Below, piece by piece: positions 41,580 to 50,505 of a DNA stretch of 64,000 nt (position 1 is the first letter of the stretch; each line of letters starts with the position of its first letter). The position numbers and the translations under genes are program-made. This DNA is from Verrucomicrobia bacterium SCGC AAA164-M04 (lineage in GTDB: Bacteria > Verrucomicrobiota > Verrucomicrobiae > Verrucomicrobiales > Akkermansiaceae): positions 40,686-104,685 of the forward strand of contig KB912124.1 of assembly GCA_000383735.1 (NCBI GenBank). Reading direction: 5' to 3'. The notes under the pieces were generated by a model. The model searched no databases. It was not told the origin of the DNA and saw only the letters and a list, made by a program, of their open reading frames with translations.

Positions 41580-43253
41580 ATGGATAACAACCAAGTCCTC
41601 GATCTCTTTGTCAGTCGCAGTATGATCGACGGTGCCCTTAAGGCCGACGTGCTTGCGGCAGTCGAAAACAGCGGAAAAGAAGCTGTAGAAATTCTTGTCG
41701 ATTACCAAGTCGTCAATTCACGTGACGATATTTGGCCGATTATTGCTCAGGAGCTCGGAGCCGAGTTTGTGGATTTCAGCGATTTTGAGCCCCCCGAGGC
41801 GCTGCTATCGCTGGTTCCTGCCGGACTGGCCCGACTTCACGGCGCTTTGCCGGTTGCTTATGATGAAGGCAATATTTCAGTCGCCCTAACGGACCCGCTT
41901 AACCCCCAAATACTGGAGGATCTTCGCTTCGCTGTTGGTCATGAACTTACCTTAGTTGTGGGTGCTGATCATCTTGTTGAGCAAAAAATCAACGAGCTTT
42001 ACGGAGGAGAAGAGAAGGCAATGGATGATATTCTTAGTCAGCTTGACGGCGGGCTGACATTCAAGGGTGGCGAAGCAGAGATGGAAGACGAGGCCAACTC
42101 GGCTCCCATCATGCGCTACGTTGACCTTGTTCTTTATCAGGCGATCAAGGAAAAAGCCTCCGATATTCATTTCGAGCCTTTTGAAACTGAGTTTAAAATT
42201 CGCTACCGGGTTGACGGGATGCTTTACGAGATGACTCCGCCGCCGGTTCACCTAGCCCTTCCGATCATTTCTCGTGTGAAGGTGATGGCGAACATGAACA
42301 TTGCAGAGCGACGGATTCCTCAGGACGGGCGGATCGTCAAGCAGGTTGGAGATCAGTCTGTTGATATGCGTGTTTCATCGCTTCCGACCCAGTATGGCGA
42401 GAGTGTAGTGCTTCGTGTCTTGGACCGGAACTCCGTGAACCTGAATCTGGATAATTTGGGACTGCCTCAGCATATCCATGGCTATATCCACGACACAATC
42501 CGGATGCCGAACGGGATTTTCATCGTGACAGGGCCAACTGGTGCTGGGAAAACTACTACTCTGTATGCGGCTCTCCGGGAGATTAACAAAATAGATACCA
42601 AGATCCTGACGGCAGAGGATCCGGTAGAGTATGATGTAGATGGGATTATTCAGGTTCCGGTCAATGACGCTATTGGTATGACTTTCGAGAGGGTGCTACG
42701 CGCTTTCCTTCGTCAGGATCCTGATAAAATCCTGGTGGGAGAAATGCGAGACCTCGATACCGCAAAAATTGCGATTCAGGCCTCACTAACAGGTCACCTC
42801 GTGCTTTCAACGCTTCACACCAACGATGCTGCTGGAGCGGTGACTCGACTGGTTGATATGGGAACTCAACCATTCTTGGTTGCCGCTTCTCTGGAAGGGA
42901 TCTTGGCTCAGCGACTTTTGCGAACGATTTGTCCGGATTGCAAGGCTCCCTACGAGCCGAGTGAAGCTATCCTCACTCAACTTGGAGTGGCTCCACACGA
43001 ACTTGGAGACAAAAGCTTTTTCACTGGTAAGGGCTGTAAGTCTTGCGCTGATTCTGGCTATAAAGGCCGCGCCGGTCTATATGAGCTTTTAAATGTCAGC
43101 GATCCTATTCGTGAGCTTATCATCGACAGAGCGCCGGCAGTGGTGATCAAGCAAAAAGCGATTGAACTTGGCATGACTACACTCCGTGAAGACGGTCTTC
43201 GTTGTATTTACGAAGGTCGCACGACAATCGAGGAGGTTTTGAAGTATACCTAA
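41580..43253 (+). CDS. PilB/GspE-family secretion ATPase, second copy
   Basis: This is a tandem paralogue of the preceding gene, 41 bases downstream. The 557 residues show the same domain order: N-terminal MshEN-like domain (VVNSRDDIWPIIAQELGAEF), ASDIHFEPFETEFKIRYRVD, Walker A GPTGAGKTTT, AEDPVEY, ILVGEMRDLDTAKIA, STLHTNDAAGA and the zinc Cys pairs CPDC and CKSC. It is too long and has the N domain, so it is not a PilT-type retraction ATPase. It may work with the PilC/GspF protein encoded next, and the two ATPases may form mixed or alternative motors. Confidence 0.93.
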   Translation: MDNNQVLDLFVSRSMIDGALKADVLAAVENSGKEAVEILVDYQVVNSRDDIWPIIAQELGAEFVDFSDFEPPEALLSLVPAGLARLHGALPVAYDEGNISVALTDPLNPQILEDLRFAVGHELTLVVGADHLVEQKINELYGGEEKAMDDILSQLDGGLTFKGGEAEMEDEANSAPIMRYVDLVLYQAIKEKASDIHFEPFETEFKIRYRVDGMLYEMTPPPVHLALPIISRVKVMANMNIAERRIPQDGRIVKQVGDQSVDMRVSSLPTQYGESVVLRVLDRNSVNLNLDNLGLPQHIHGYIHDTIRMPNGIFIVTGPTGAGKTTTLYAALREINKIDTKILTAEDPVEYDVDGIIQVPVNDAIGMTFERVLRAFLRQDPDKILVGEMRDLDTAKIAIQASLTGHLVLSTLHTNDAAGAVTRLVDMGTQPFLVAASLEGILAQRLLRTICPDCKAPYEPSEAILTQLGVAPHELGDKSFFTGKGCKSCADSGYKGRAGLYELLNVSDPIRELIIDRAPAVVIKQKAIELGMTTLREDGLRCIYEGRTTIEEVLKYT

Positions 43254-43359
43254 TCAACTCAATTCTGGGGATACTTCGGCGAATTCAATTAAGATTTCGT
43301 CATTTGGAGCTTCCCCAACCTTTCTCTAAATCTTTAGAACTAAGCACACACAAAATTTT

Positions 43360-44652
43360 ATGGCTAATTTTCAATACATTGCACTCGATTCCAAGGGGGA
43401 ACAGAAGACCGGAATCAAGCAAGGGAATTCGGATGCGGAAGTGATACAGGCCCTTCGAGGAGAAGGTCTTTACCCTACTCAAGTGGTCCCTGAGGGGCAG
43501 GGGACGATTGCTGCGACTCCTGGTAAGAAGGGGAAGAAAAAGACAAAGCGTAAAGCCAAAGGTGGCAAAGCTAGTAAAGTAGGTGGTAAGGTTAAGCCCA
43601 AGATTCTCATGATCTTCACCCGTCAGTTGGCGACGCTGATTGACTCCGGACTGCCTCTTCTTCGTGGGTTAACCGTTCTTGGTAAACAGGAGCCTAATCC
43701 TGTTCTTCAGGCGACAATCAATAATATTGGGGAGTCTGTTCAAGGAGGTTCAACCTTCTCGGAAAGCCTAGGTCAGCACCCTAAGATGTTTAACAAGCTC
43801 TATGTCAACATGGTGAAAGCTGGTGAGCTTGGCGGTGTTCTTGAAGTGGTTCTCACTCGCCTGGCCGAGTATCAGGAAAAGGCCCATAAGTTGAAGGGGA
43901 AGATCGTTTCAGCGATGGTCTATCCGCTAATCGTGATGTTTATCGCGGTCGCAATTATGAGCTTCCTGATGTTGTTCATTGTTCCCAAGTTTCGCGACAT
44001 GTTTCGCGACATGGGAGATGGGGCTCAGCTTCCTTTAATTTCCCGAGTGGTCTTTGGATTTTCCGACTGGATGTTGGCCCGCCCTCTCATCCTCCCCAAT
44101 GCAGTGTGGATCCTTTTCATCGCAGTAGGAAGTTGGACTGCCTTTGGCGCCTGGGCTAGAACGGTTAAAGGTCGAAGTATAGTCGATGGGCTCAAACTTA
44201 AGATTCCAATCTTTGGTGATATCCAACGAAAGAGTGCAATCGCCCGGTTCAGTCGGACACTCGGAACTTTGGTAACCTCTGGTGTTCCAATCCTTCAGGC
44301 TCTTAATATTACGAGAGATACCGCGGGTAATGTCGTTGTCGCCGAGGCGATCGATAAGGTTCATGATGCCGTGAAAGAAGGTGAATCAATTGTGACGCCA
44401 ATGACTGGGTCCGGAATTTTTCCTAACCTCGTGGTATCGATGGTCGACGTGGGGGAGGAGACTGGGCAATTGCCCGAAATGCTCTTGAAGATTGCAGATG
44501 TCTATGATGATGAGGTTGATGGCGCAGTGACTGCGCTGACCTCAATTCTCGAGCCAATTATGATCGTGATCCTTGCGCTTGTTGTGGGTGCGATTGTTTT
44601 CGCGCTCTTCCTCCCATTGATCAGCGTGATTCAGAAGATGCAGGGAGGCTAG
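43360..44652 (+). CDS. PilC/GspF-family inner-membrane platform protein
   Basis: The 430-residue polytopic protein anchors the assembly ATPase to the inner membrane. It has an N-terminal domain (MANFQYIALDSKGEQKTG) and a Lys-rich linker at residues 50-75. Two GspF domains follow, each with the family pattern: FTRQLATLIDSGLPLLRGL with GELGGVLEVVLTRLAEYQE, and FSRTLGTLVTSGVPILQAL with GEETGQLPEMLLKIADVYD. Membrane helices are near 180-205, 235-260 and 400-425. The long Lys/Gly linker is unusual for PilC. Confidence 0.94.
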   Translation: MANFQYIALDSKGEQKTGIKQGNSDAEVIQALRGEGLYPTQVVPEGQGTIAATPGKKGKKKTKRKAKGGKASKVGGKVKPKILMIFTRQLATLIDSGLPLLRGLTVLGKQEPNPVLQATINNIGESVQGGSTFSESLGQHPKMFNKLYVNMVKAGELGGVLEVVLTRLAEYQEKAHKLKGKIVSAMVYPLIVMFIAVAIMSFLMLFIVPKFRDMFRDMGDGAQLPLISRVVFGFSDWMLARPLILPNAVWILFIAVGSWTAFGAWARTVKGRSIVDGLKLKIPIFGDIQRKSAIARFSRTLGTLVTSGVPILQALNITRDTAGNVVVAEAIDKVHDAVKEGESIVTPMTGSGIFPNLVVSMVDVGEETGQLPEMLLKIADVYDDEVDGAVTALTSILEPIMIVILALVVGAIVFALFLPLISVIQKMQGG

Positions 44653-44701
44653 GCTTCAAGACGCCATTTGATTCCTACTAACTAACCAGCTACAAAAACT
44701 G

Positions 44702-45265
44702 ATGAACTTTGTCAAAGAACCCAAGGTAGAGCGGCTTCACAAATCTGGATTCTCGCTTATTGAACTTCTCGTAGTCGTTTCGATCATTGTGATCCTCGCC
44801 GGAATCACGATCGGCGTCATGAGTCAGGTCAATCAGAAGCGAGATGCCTCAACAACCTCAAAAAATATTTTGATGGTGAGAACTAAGCTCGAAGCGTTTT
44901 ACAATGAACAGGGTTATTACCCGGTGGGCCAAGACGCCACAAGTGCATCTGTTTATAAGGCTCTCTCAGGTGATCCGACAGGACAGGGAGCAGATCCGAC
45001 TGGAACGATTTACTGGCCAGAGCTTAATGATGACCGAAATCCGGCACTTGTGAGCACTTTTCAGGGTTTTCGAGTAATTCTTGACGGTTATGGCCAATCA
45101 CTCCGCTATCGTTCCGCAAGTGATACTGATGGGAATCCGGTTCAGAATGTGAGAAACGATGGTGATTTCGACCTTTGGTCGGTTGGTCCTGATGGTGAGC
45201 CTAGCGATATTAATGTGAGTGGGCTTCTCAATAACGAACAAACACAGGATGATATCTGGCAGTAA
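44702..45265 (+). CDS. GspG-like major pseudopilin
   Basis: The 187-residue precursor has a processing site HKSG|FSLIELLVVVSIIVIL with Glu5 and a long hydrophobic helix. The soluble domain contains LEAFYNEQGYYPVGQDA and, near the C terminus, DGDFDLWSVGPDGE, which matches the calcium-binding end of type II secretion major pseudopilins. Its place directly after the ATPases and PilC/GspF makes it the probable substrate of that machine. The leader (16 residues) is longer than usual. The outer-membrane secretin and prepilin peptidase are not in the window. Confidence 0.92.
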   Translation: MNFVKEPKVERLHKSGFSLIELLVVVSIIVILAGITIGVMSQVNQKRDASTTSKNILMVRTKLEAFYNEQGYYPVGQDATSASVYKALSGDPTGQGADPTGTIYWPELNDDRNPALVSTFQGFRVILDGYGQSLRYRSASDTDGNPVQNVRNDGDFDLWSVGPDGEPSDINVSGLLNNEQTQDDIWQ

Positions 45266-45346
45266 TTCCTGCCTGATCTCATTTTCATAAGCAATCATAA
45301 GCAGGCGAAGGATTATGATCTTTCGCCTCTTCTAATCAAAAAAAAC

Positions 45347-46081
45347 ATGTCCGAAGAGACACAACCAGCCAAGAAGGCTGCACGTAAAACCGTGCGGAAA
45401 AAGAGTGCTGCCAAGCGCGCACCTAAAAAGAACAGCAAGTCAGCAAGTTCTGACGATCAGGAGAAAGAGCTTCCTCTTGGAGAAAAGCCCACAAGCGAGG
45501 CTTTGATCGATGATAAAGACTCAAGTGGGCCGAAGGATGAAGTCGAGCCAACCCGCAAGGCTCGCGCGCCTAAGTCGGGTATTCGCGATGCCCGCCGCGA
45601 GGTTGCCGATGGTCCCATTCTTGATGAAGTCTCCGAAAAGCTTGTTCCCGATTTGGATGATTCGACAGAACCCAAGGAGAAAAGTGGTCTGAAGAAGCAA
45701 GCTCGAAAGAATGATTCTTCTGGACCTTCAATGGAACAAGGTCAGGTCCGACAGGATTCCGGAGAGCGCCGGGGCCGTGGACGCGGACGCAGGGAACGTG
45801 GTGAAAAGCGTGACGGAAAGCCAAGGGTTGCCGTGGATTCGAAAGATCTTGCCAAAAAGGCTTGGAAAATCTTCGAGTCCGAAGTCACCGAGGAAGGTCT
45901 AGCCTTGCTGGATGATAATGGTCTCCGTGATTATGCCCGGAGTAGCTTTAATGCTGCGCGCCTTTTTCTCGAAGAAAAAGAGAGAGTGATTGGCCGCGAA
46001 AATAGGGCCAATTCTGAGAACAAGGGGCGCGATAGGGAAGCGAAGGTTGAAAACGATAAGCCGCAAAAAGACGAGGAATAA
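45347..46081 (+). CDS. Low-complexity Lys/Arg-rich protein, unknown
   Basis: No family is recognised with confidence. The 244 residues begin with an Ala/Lys-rich stretch (KKAARKTVRKKSAAKRAPKK) like the C-terminal tails of histone H1-type bacterial proteins. An acidic middle follows, then an Arg/Gly segment (GERRGRGRGRRERGEKR), and finally a likely helical region (LAKKAWKIFESEVTEEGLAL, SSFNAARLFLEEKERV). Nucleic-acid binding is a reasonable guess from composition only. It follows the pseudopilin gene by 81 bases and is closed by a strong terminator, so it may be the last gene of that transcript. Confidence 0.75.
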   Translation: MSEETQPAKKAARKTVRKKSAAKRAPKKNSKSASSDDQEKELPLGEKPTSEALIDDKDSSGPKDEVEPTRKARAPKSGIRDARREVADGPILDEVSEKLVPDLDDSTEPKEKSGLKKQARKNDSSGPSMEQGQVRQDSGERRGRGRGRRERGEKRDGKPRVAVDSKDLAKKAWKIFESEVTEEGLALLDDNGLRDYARSSFNAARLFLEEKERVIGRENRANSENKGRDREAKVENDKPQKDEE

Positions 46082-46110
46082 GGTCGCCACTAATTCCTCG
46101 AAAGTATTTC

Positions 46111-46146
46111 AAGCCGGCTCGCGCAATGACGTGTGCCGGCTTTTTT
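46111..46146 (+). terminator. Rho-independent terminator
   Basis: Arms AAGCCGGC (46111-46118) and GCCGGCTT (46135-46142) form a perfect 8-bp GC-rich stem, which can extend inward by a few pairs, with T at 46141-46146. It terminates the plus-strand pilus/secretion gene group; metG ends on the opposite strand at 46145. Confidence 0.85.
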
Positions 46147-47710
46147 ATGACTCCTTCTCTTCGATTTTAATTCTAGGGAAGACAGGTTTTGGTTTGCCCG
46201 TTTGGTGTCCGGCTTCCAAGAGCCCCCATTTGAGGTCGCTGAGGGTGAGTTTCATTAGATCGTCCTTTTTTAATTGGCCAAAAATCTTGGCAGCTGCGTC
46301 TGGGAGAATTGGACGGAGAAGGACAGCAAGCTGGGCGCATGATTCTGCGGTGTGGGAGAGGATCTCACCAACTCGAGAGAGCTTGGATTCGTCTTTTTTC
46401 ATCTCCCAGGGTTTGTGTCTTTCTAGATACCCATTGCAATGAGTGACATGGTCATTAATGGCTTGCAGGGCGACACTGACCTCGCAGTTATCCATGGCTT
46501 CACGATAGGTGGAAACCGACTGCGCTAAGCAGTCGCGAAGGGCTATATCTTCAGCATTATCGGTATTAGTGACACTAATGGTGGAGTTACAGAAGCCCTT
46601 GGTCATATTGATTGAACGATTGAGTAGATTTCCTAGATCGTTTGCGAGTTCGGTATTGAATAGCATGACAAGGCGCTCGATATCAAAGTCGCTATCTTTT
46701 CCTGAGCGAATGTCGCGGCAGAGATAGTAGCGAAGAGTGTCAGTTCCAAATTTTTCGGCAAGTTCATCTGGGTCAACAATGTTGCCTAGGGACTTCGACA
46801 TTTTGTCGCCCTTCACATTCCAGAACCCGTGAACGAGGAGGGTTGGCATTTCGGAAGCTTCAAAACCCATGGCGTGGAGCATACAAGGCCAGTAAACTGC
46901 ATGAGCTGGCACAAGAATATCTTTTCCAATGATTTGGAGGTCAGCGGGCCATAGCGAATCGAATTTGGGAAGTCCGGAGCCTTCAGGTTTTTGATATCCC
47001 GCGAAGGAAATATAGTTAATGAGCGCGTCAAACCAAACATAGGTCACAAAGTCCGGATCGAAGGGAAGGGGGATTCCCCAAGACATCCGTTCCTTCGGGC
47101 GTGAAATACAGAGATCAGTGTCGCCGGCTCTTTCAATAGCGTTGAGGACTTCATTTTTGCGAAACTCTGGAATGATTTTGAGATCATCATTTGCAACCGT
47201 AGAGCGAAGCCACTCGGCGTGGTCGGAGAGTTTAAAATACCAGTTTTCCTCTTCGATTTCCATGACCTCACCCCATTCATCACCGAACTCACCGTGATCG
47301 TTACGGTCTCGGTCAGTGAGGAATTGCTCCTGTCGGACGGAGTAGAATCCAGCGTAAGATTTTTTGTAGAGAGCTCCCTCCTTTTCAAGTTTACCTAAGA
47401 TTGCCTGAACACAGGATTTGTGCTGTTCGTCGGTTGTTTCTGCCCAACCATCATACTCAACTCCAAGTTTTTCCCAGAGACGAATAAATCCCTTCGTGTT
47501 TCGTTTGGTAAGGGTAGCCACGTTGACGCCTTCGGCTTCGGCGGTTTTGACCATTTTCTGGCCATGCTGGTCAACGCCAGTGAGAAAATATGATTCGACA
47601 CCCTTGAGGCGCTGGTAGCGAGTTAGGACGTCGGCGAGAATTTTTTCGTAGGCGTGCCCGATATGCGGTTTGCCGTTTGGATAGTCGATGGCAGTAGTGA
47701 CGTAGAACAT
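46145..47710 (-). CDS. metG: Methionine-tRNA ligase
   Basis: MetG charges tRNA-Met, including the initiator. The 521 residues contain the HIGH-type motif in DYPNGKPHIGHAYEKI, the connective domain (YAGFYSVRQEQFLTD; no zinc Cys pairs), the KMSKS loop (GDKMSKSLGNIVDP) and the anticodon-binding helical domain. The C-terminal EMAP-like tRNA-binding domain of longer MetRS proteins is absent, as in many short-type enzymes. Its end touches the terminator of the convergent gene group. Confidence 0.96.
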   Translation of the reverse strand: MFYVTTAIDYPNGKPHIGHAYEKILADVLTRYQRLKGVESYFLTGVDQHGQKMVKTAEAEGVNVATLTKRNTKGFIRLWEKLGVEYDGWAETTDEQHKSCVQAILGKLEKEGALYKKSYAGFYSVRQEQFLTDRDRNDHGEFGDEWGEVMEIEEENWYFKLSDHAEWLRSTVANDDLKIIPEFRKNEVLNAIERAGDTDLCISRPKERMSWGIPLPFDPDFVTYVWFDALINYISFAGYQKPEGSGLPKFDSLWPADLQIIGKDILVPAHAVYWPCMLHAMGFEASEMPTLLVHGFWNVKGDKMSKSLGNIVDPDELAEKFGTDTLRYYLCRDIRSGKDSDFDIERLVMLFNTELANDLGNLLNRSINMTKGFCNSTISVTNTDNAEDIALRDCLAQSVSTYREAMDNCEVSVALQAINDHVTHCNGYLERHKPWEMKKDESKLSRVGEILSHTAESCAQLAVLLRPILPDAAAKIFGQLKKDDLMKLTLSDLKWGLLEAGHQTGKPKPVFPRIKIEEKES

Positions 47711-47803
47711 GGTTTTAAATCGTTCAGGGTTGCGAAAGTAGCGGAAGAGGTGTCCGGGCTGGCGCAGGGCTAGGTGTGATGAATGAAGCGGCCCAACGAA
47801 GGT

Positions 47804-48145
47804 TCAGAGCTTAGTGACTTTCCCTCCCATAGAGAGGATCCGCGCGTTTCCCTTCGCGTGTTCGGCCTCGGCGATTTGTCCATCCCGGACATACATTTGA
47901 GAGAGCCCCGTCCACGCGAGGAGATCGTCGGGTTCAAGAAGAGTTGCTTTTATCCCACAACCGATCGCTTCTTTTACTTTTTCGAGTTTGAGAAGAGTCA
48001 TGCCGAGGGCCTGCCATCCATCAAAAAAGCTATCATCAAATTCTACCGATTCCCGGTAAGCGCTTTCGGCTTTCTCGAGTTCTCCTAGAGCAAGGTTGGA
48101 ATTCCCCCGCTCGAAGGCATCGTCTCGCGCGGAGTGATCAGGCAT
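47804..48145 (-). CDS. Small TPR protein
   Basis: The 113 residues contain about three tetratricopeptide-like helix pairs (GNSNLALGELEKAESAYRES, GWQALGMTLLKLEKVKEAIG, WTGLSQMYVRDGQIAEAEHA). There is no signal peptide, so it is likely cytoplasmic, acting as a protein-protein adaptor. It lies between the PpiD-like gene (14-base gap) and metG (93-base gap) on the same strand. Confidence 0.8.
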   Translation of the reverse strand: MPDHSARDDAFERGNSNLALGELEKAESAYRESVEFDDSFFDGWQALGMTLLKLEKVKEAIGCGIKATLLEPDDLLAWTGLSQMYVRDGQIAEAEHAKGNARILSMGGKVTKL

Positions 48146-48159
48146 TTCTTAGGTTGGCT

Positions 48160-50292
48160 CTACTGTTGACCTTCTCTTTCTGGAGGGGTAACTCCGCTCG
48201 TTTTGTAGCTGTCATAGAGCCAGTTCGATAGAGCAACGAATCGTATGCTACTAGTTATGGACTCGTAAAGTGTGCCGAAGTCAGTCTCAAATTCATCTTT
48301 CTTTGCGAGTTCACGTTTCTCGACAAAAATGAGTTGGGCCTGAGTTGCCTCTTCTTCTGACGGAGAAAAGTAGACGGGAGAAATTTCTCCTGGGTTTGTG
48401 TATTGGGTGGCAACGAACTCGGGAGGGTCTGGTAATTTCTGACTTCTCTGTCCAAAGTTGAAGGTTTGGCCTTCCGCAAGCCCGGTGATTTCTGTGACCT
48501 CTTTGTCTAGCTCTTTGGCTGCGTCCACGAAGGACTTTCCTGCTTCGATTTTCTCAGTGAGCTGTCCAAAGAGTTCGTTTGCTTCTTTGATCATTTGCTC
48601 ACGAGCCATCTTTTTCTTCAGATCAACTGTGACTTGGACCTTTGTTTGCTCGAAGGTAAGGGGTAAGGATTCTTCTACTTCGTCGAGGCGAATCAGGAAC
48701 CAGCCATCAGAGGTGCGGTAGGGGTCGCTGAGTTTTTCATCAGAGTCTCCGTTTTCGGGAAGCTCAAAAGCGGCATCGGAAATTTTTCCAATTTGGAGGC
48801 TCTCAATCACACCTGAAAGCTCTTTTGGTGGATCAGCCTTTGAGAAGAATTCAGATTTCTTGATTTCGTAGCCTGAGTCTTTTGCGATCGCTTCGAAGTC
48901 CTCACCCTCGTTGTCGAGCAGCTTTTGATAGAACTCCTCGAGGCTGCTGCTGAGCGCTTCGACAGCTTCCTGTTTTTCCGCGCCGTTGAGTTGTTCTTTT
49001 GGAGTCTGAGGTTTTGCAGGTGTTTCTTCTACGACAGGTTTGAGAGGGGCCGGAGTAGGGGTCAGTGGGTTTACGCTTGTTTCGTTGGAAACTGCGTCTT
49101 CAAGGGCTTGGCCGATTTCCCCAGCGGTAGGGTCCTCCTTAGCTGTATCTGATTCTAGGGTAGGATCCGTTGAGTCAGAGGGAATTGGTGTTGGAGCAGG
49201 TTCACCTGACTTGCCGGGGTCACCTTGTGATCCATCAGTCGCCGGAGGACGAGGGGTCTCTGTTTCAGTAACCTCTTTGGCGCTGTCGTCCGTTTCAATG
49301 GTGGATCCTTCCGTTGGAGTAATTGTTTCGGGCTGGGGTTCGGCTGTTTTTTCGGCAGGTTCTGGTTCTTCAGTCGCTTTGGCAGCTTCATTTACCTTGC
49401 GGGCAGCCTCTTCAGCTTTCTTTAGGCGTTCAGCTTCTTCCGCATCGGCTGTAGCCTTCGCGTCTTTTGATTTTTTTAGAGCTTTATCCCAATCTGGTTC
49501 GATTGAAACATAAGTGATTTTACGAAGCTCATCAGAATTATACTTCTGACTGTTTTCCTCATAGTATTCCCTAATTTCTTCTTCTGTCGGCTTAACGAGT
49601 CCTTCGTAGACTCCGGATTCGAGGGTGATTTTTGAGCCGGAAATTTCCTGCTTTTGAACATCAAAGAGTTCACGCTCGGTATTTATCTCAGTCGAGATGC
49701 CGCCACCAAGGACCTTGGAAAGGTTCTGTGCAGTTAGGAGGTCACGAATGTAATTGTTGAAACCAGGAATACCTCCGATATTACCGAGCCGAGATTTTGT
49801 GAATTTATCGTAGGCTTCCAGGTCAAAGTTCCCATCCGTGTCCGTGAAGATTACGGTTTCGACGAAGTTCTCTACTTCATCATTGCTGGGAGTCACTCCA
49901 AATTCGATGCCACCCTTTTGGATATTGATACGGTTTGCGATGAAGCGCTCTGGCTCTCCAACGGAAGGCTGAAGGTAGCCCGCCATAATCCTGACAATTA
50001 GAGAGGGGGTCTTTGGTATTTGACTCTCCATAAAAGTTTCCCCGAGATAATGGGTTGCGAGTAATCGCGAATTATCTGGGATTTCAATCGCTGCGGGTAG
50101 GATATTCGGGAGCTGCATCAAGGCGAGCTGGCGTCTAAATTCTTTTTCTGAAATGGACCGATCGCCAACCTCCATCACGGGCTTGCCGTTAAATGCTTTG
50201 GAAAATCCTCCGTCGAGGAAGACAAGCCCTACGAAGAGAAGAACTAGAACGACGACCATCAGGCCGGTGTATTTGCGGATATTTTCAATCAT
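48160..50292 (-). CDS. PpiD/SurA-like membrane-anchored peptidyl-prolyl isomerase family protein
   Basis: PpiD-type proteins are inner-membrane-anchored periplasmic chaperones for emerging envelope proteins. From the ATG at 50290-50292 the 710 residues begin MIENIRKYTGLMVVVLVLLF (one N-terminal helix, as in PpiD). A SurA-N-like helical domain follows, then a parvulin-like segment after about residue 450 (DGWFLIRLDEVEESLPLTFE). The halves are separated by about 150 residues rich in Pro, Glu, Thr and Ser (roughly 270-430), which is not usual for PpiD. An intact parvulin active site was not confirmed, so the chaperone role is safer than the isomerase role. Confidence 0.85.
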   Translation of the reverse strand: MIENIRKYTGLMVVVLVLLFVGLVFLDGGFSKAFNGKPVMEVGDRSISEKEFRRQLALMQLPNILPAAIEIPDNSRLLATHYLGETFMESQIPKTPSLIVRIMAGYLQPSVGEPERFIANRINIQKGGIEFGVTPSNDEVENFVETVIFTDTDGNFDLEAYDKFTKSRLGNIGGIPGFNNYIRDLLTAQNLSKVLGGGISTEINTERELFDVQKQEISGSKITLESGVYEGLVKPTEEEIREYYEENSQKYNSDELRKITYVSIEPDWDKALKKSKDAKATADAEEAERLKKAEEAARKVNEAAKATEEPEPAEKTAEPQPETITPTEGSTIETDDSAKEVTETETPRPPATDGSQGDPGKSGEPAPTPIPSDSTDPTLESDTAKEDPTAGEIGQALEDAVSNETSVNPLTPTPAPLKPVVEETPAKPQTPKEQLNGAEKQEAVEALSSSLEEFYQKLLDNEGEDFEAIAKDSGYEIKKSEFFSKADPPKELSGVIESLQIGKISDAAFELPENGDSDEKLSDPYRTSDGWFLIRLDEVEESLPLTFEQTKVQVTVDLKKKMAREQMIKEANELFGQLTEKIEAGKSFVDAAKELDKEVTEITGLAEGQTFNFGQRSQKLPDPPEFVATQYTNPGEISPVYFSPSEEEATQAQLIFVEKRELAKKDEFETDFGTLYESITSSIRFVALSNWLYDSYKTSGVTPPEREGQQ

Positions 50293-50505
50293 GGCTGAGA
50301 GGTTGCAGAAAGCGGAAAAGAAATCCCTCCCGCAAGGCTGGAAAGTTAAGGTGGAATCCTGTCTTTGGGCAAGCCTGATGGATGGAATTCCGTACAAGTT
50401 TTTCAGGACGGAAATCTTGATTGCCACCGGAACGACCGAGATGAAAGAGTCGGGGCGCTAGAGTTTCGGGTTTCGTTTTTATAAGGAGACGCTATTATTC
50501 CTCTC

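Noticed and set aside
50291..50461. Small plus-strand frame of 56 codons starting opposite the PpiD-like start
   Set aside because: It overlaps the PpiD-like start on the other strand, has no recognisable domain and no clear ribosome site; probably chance.
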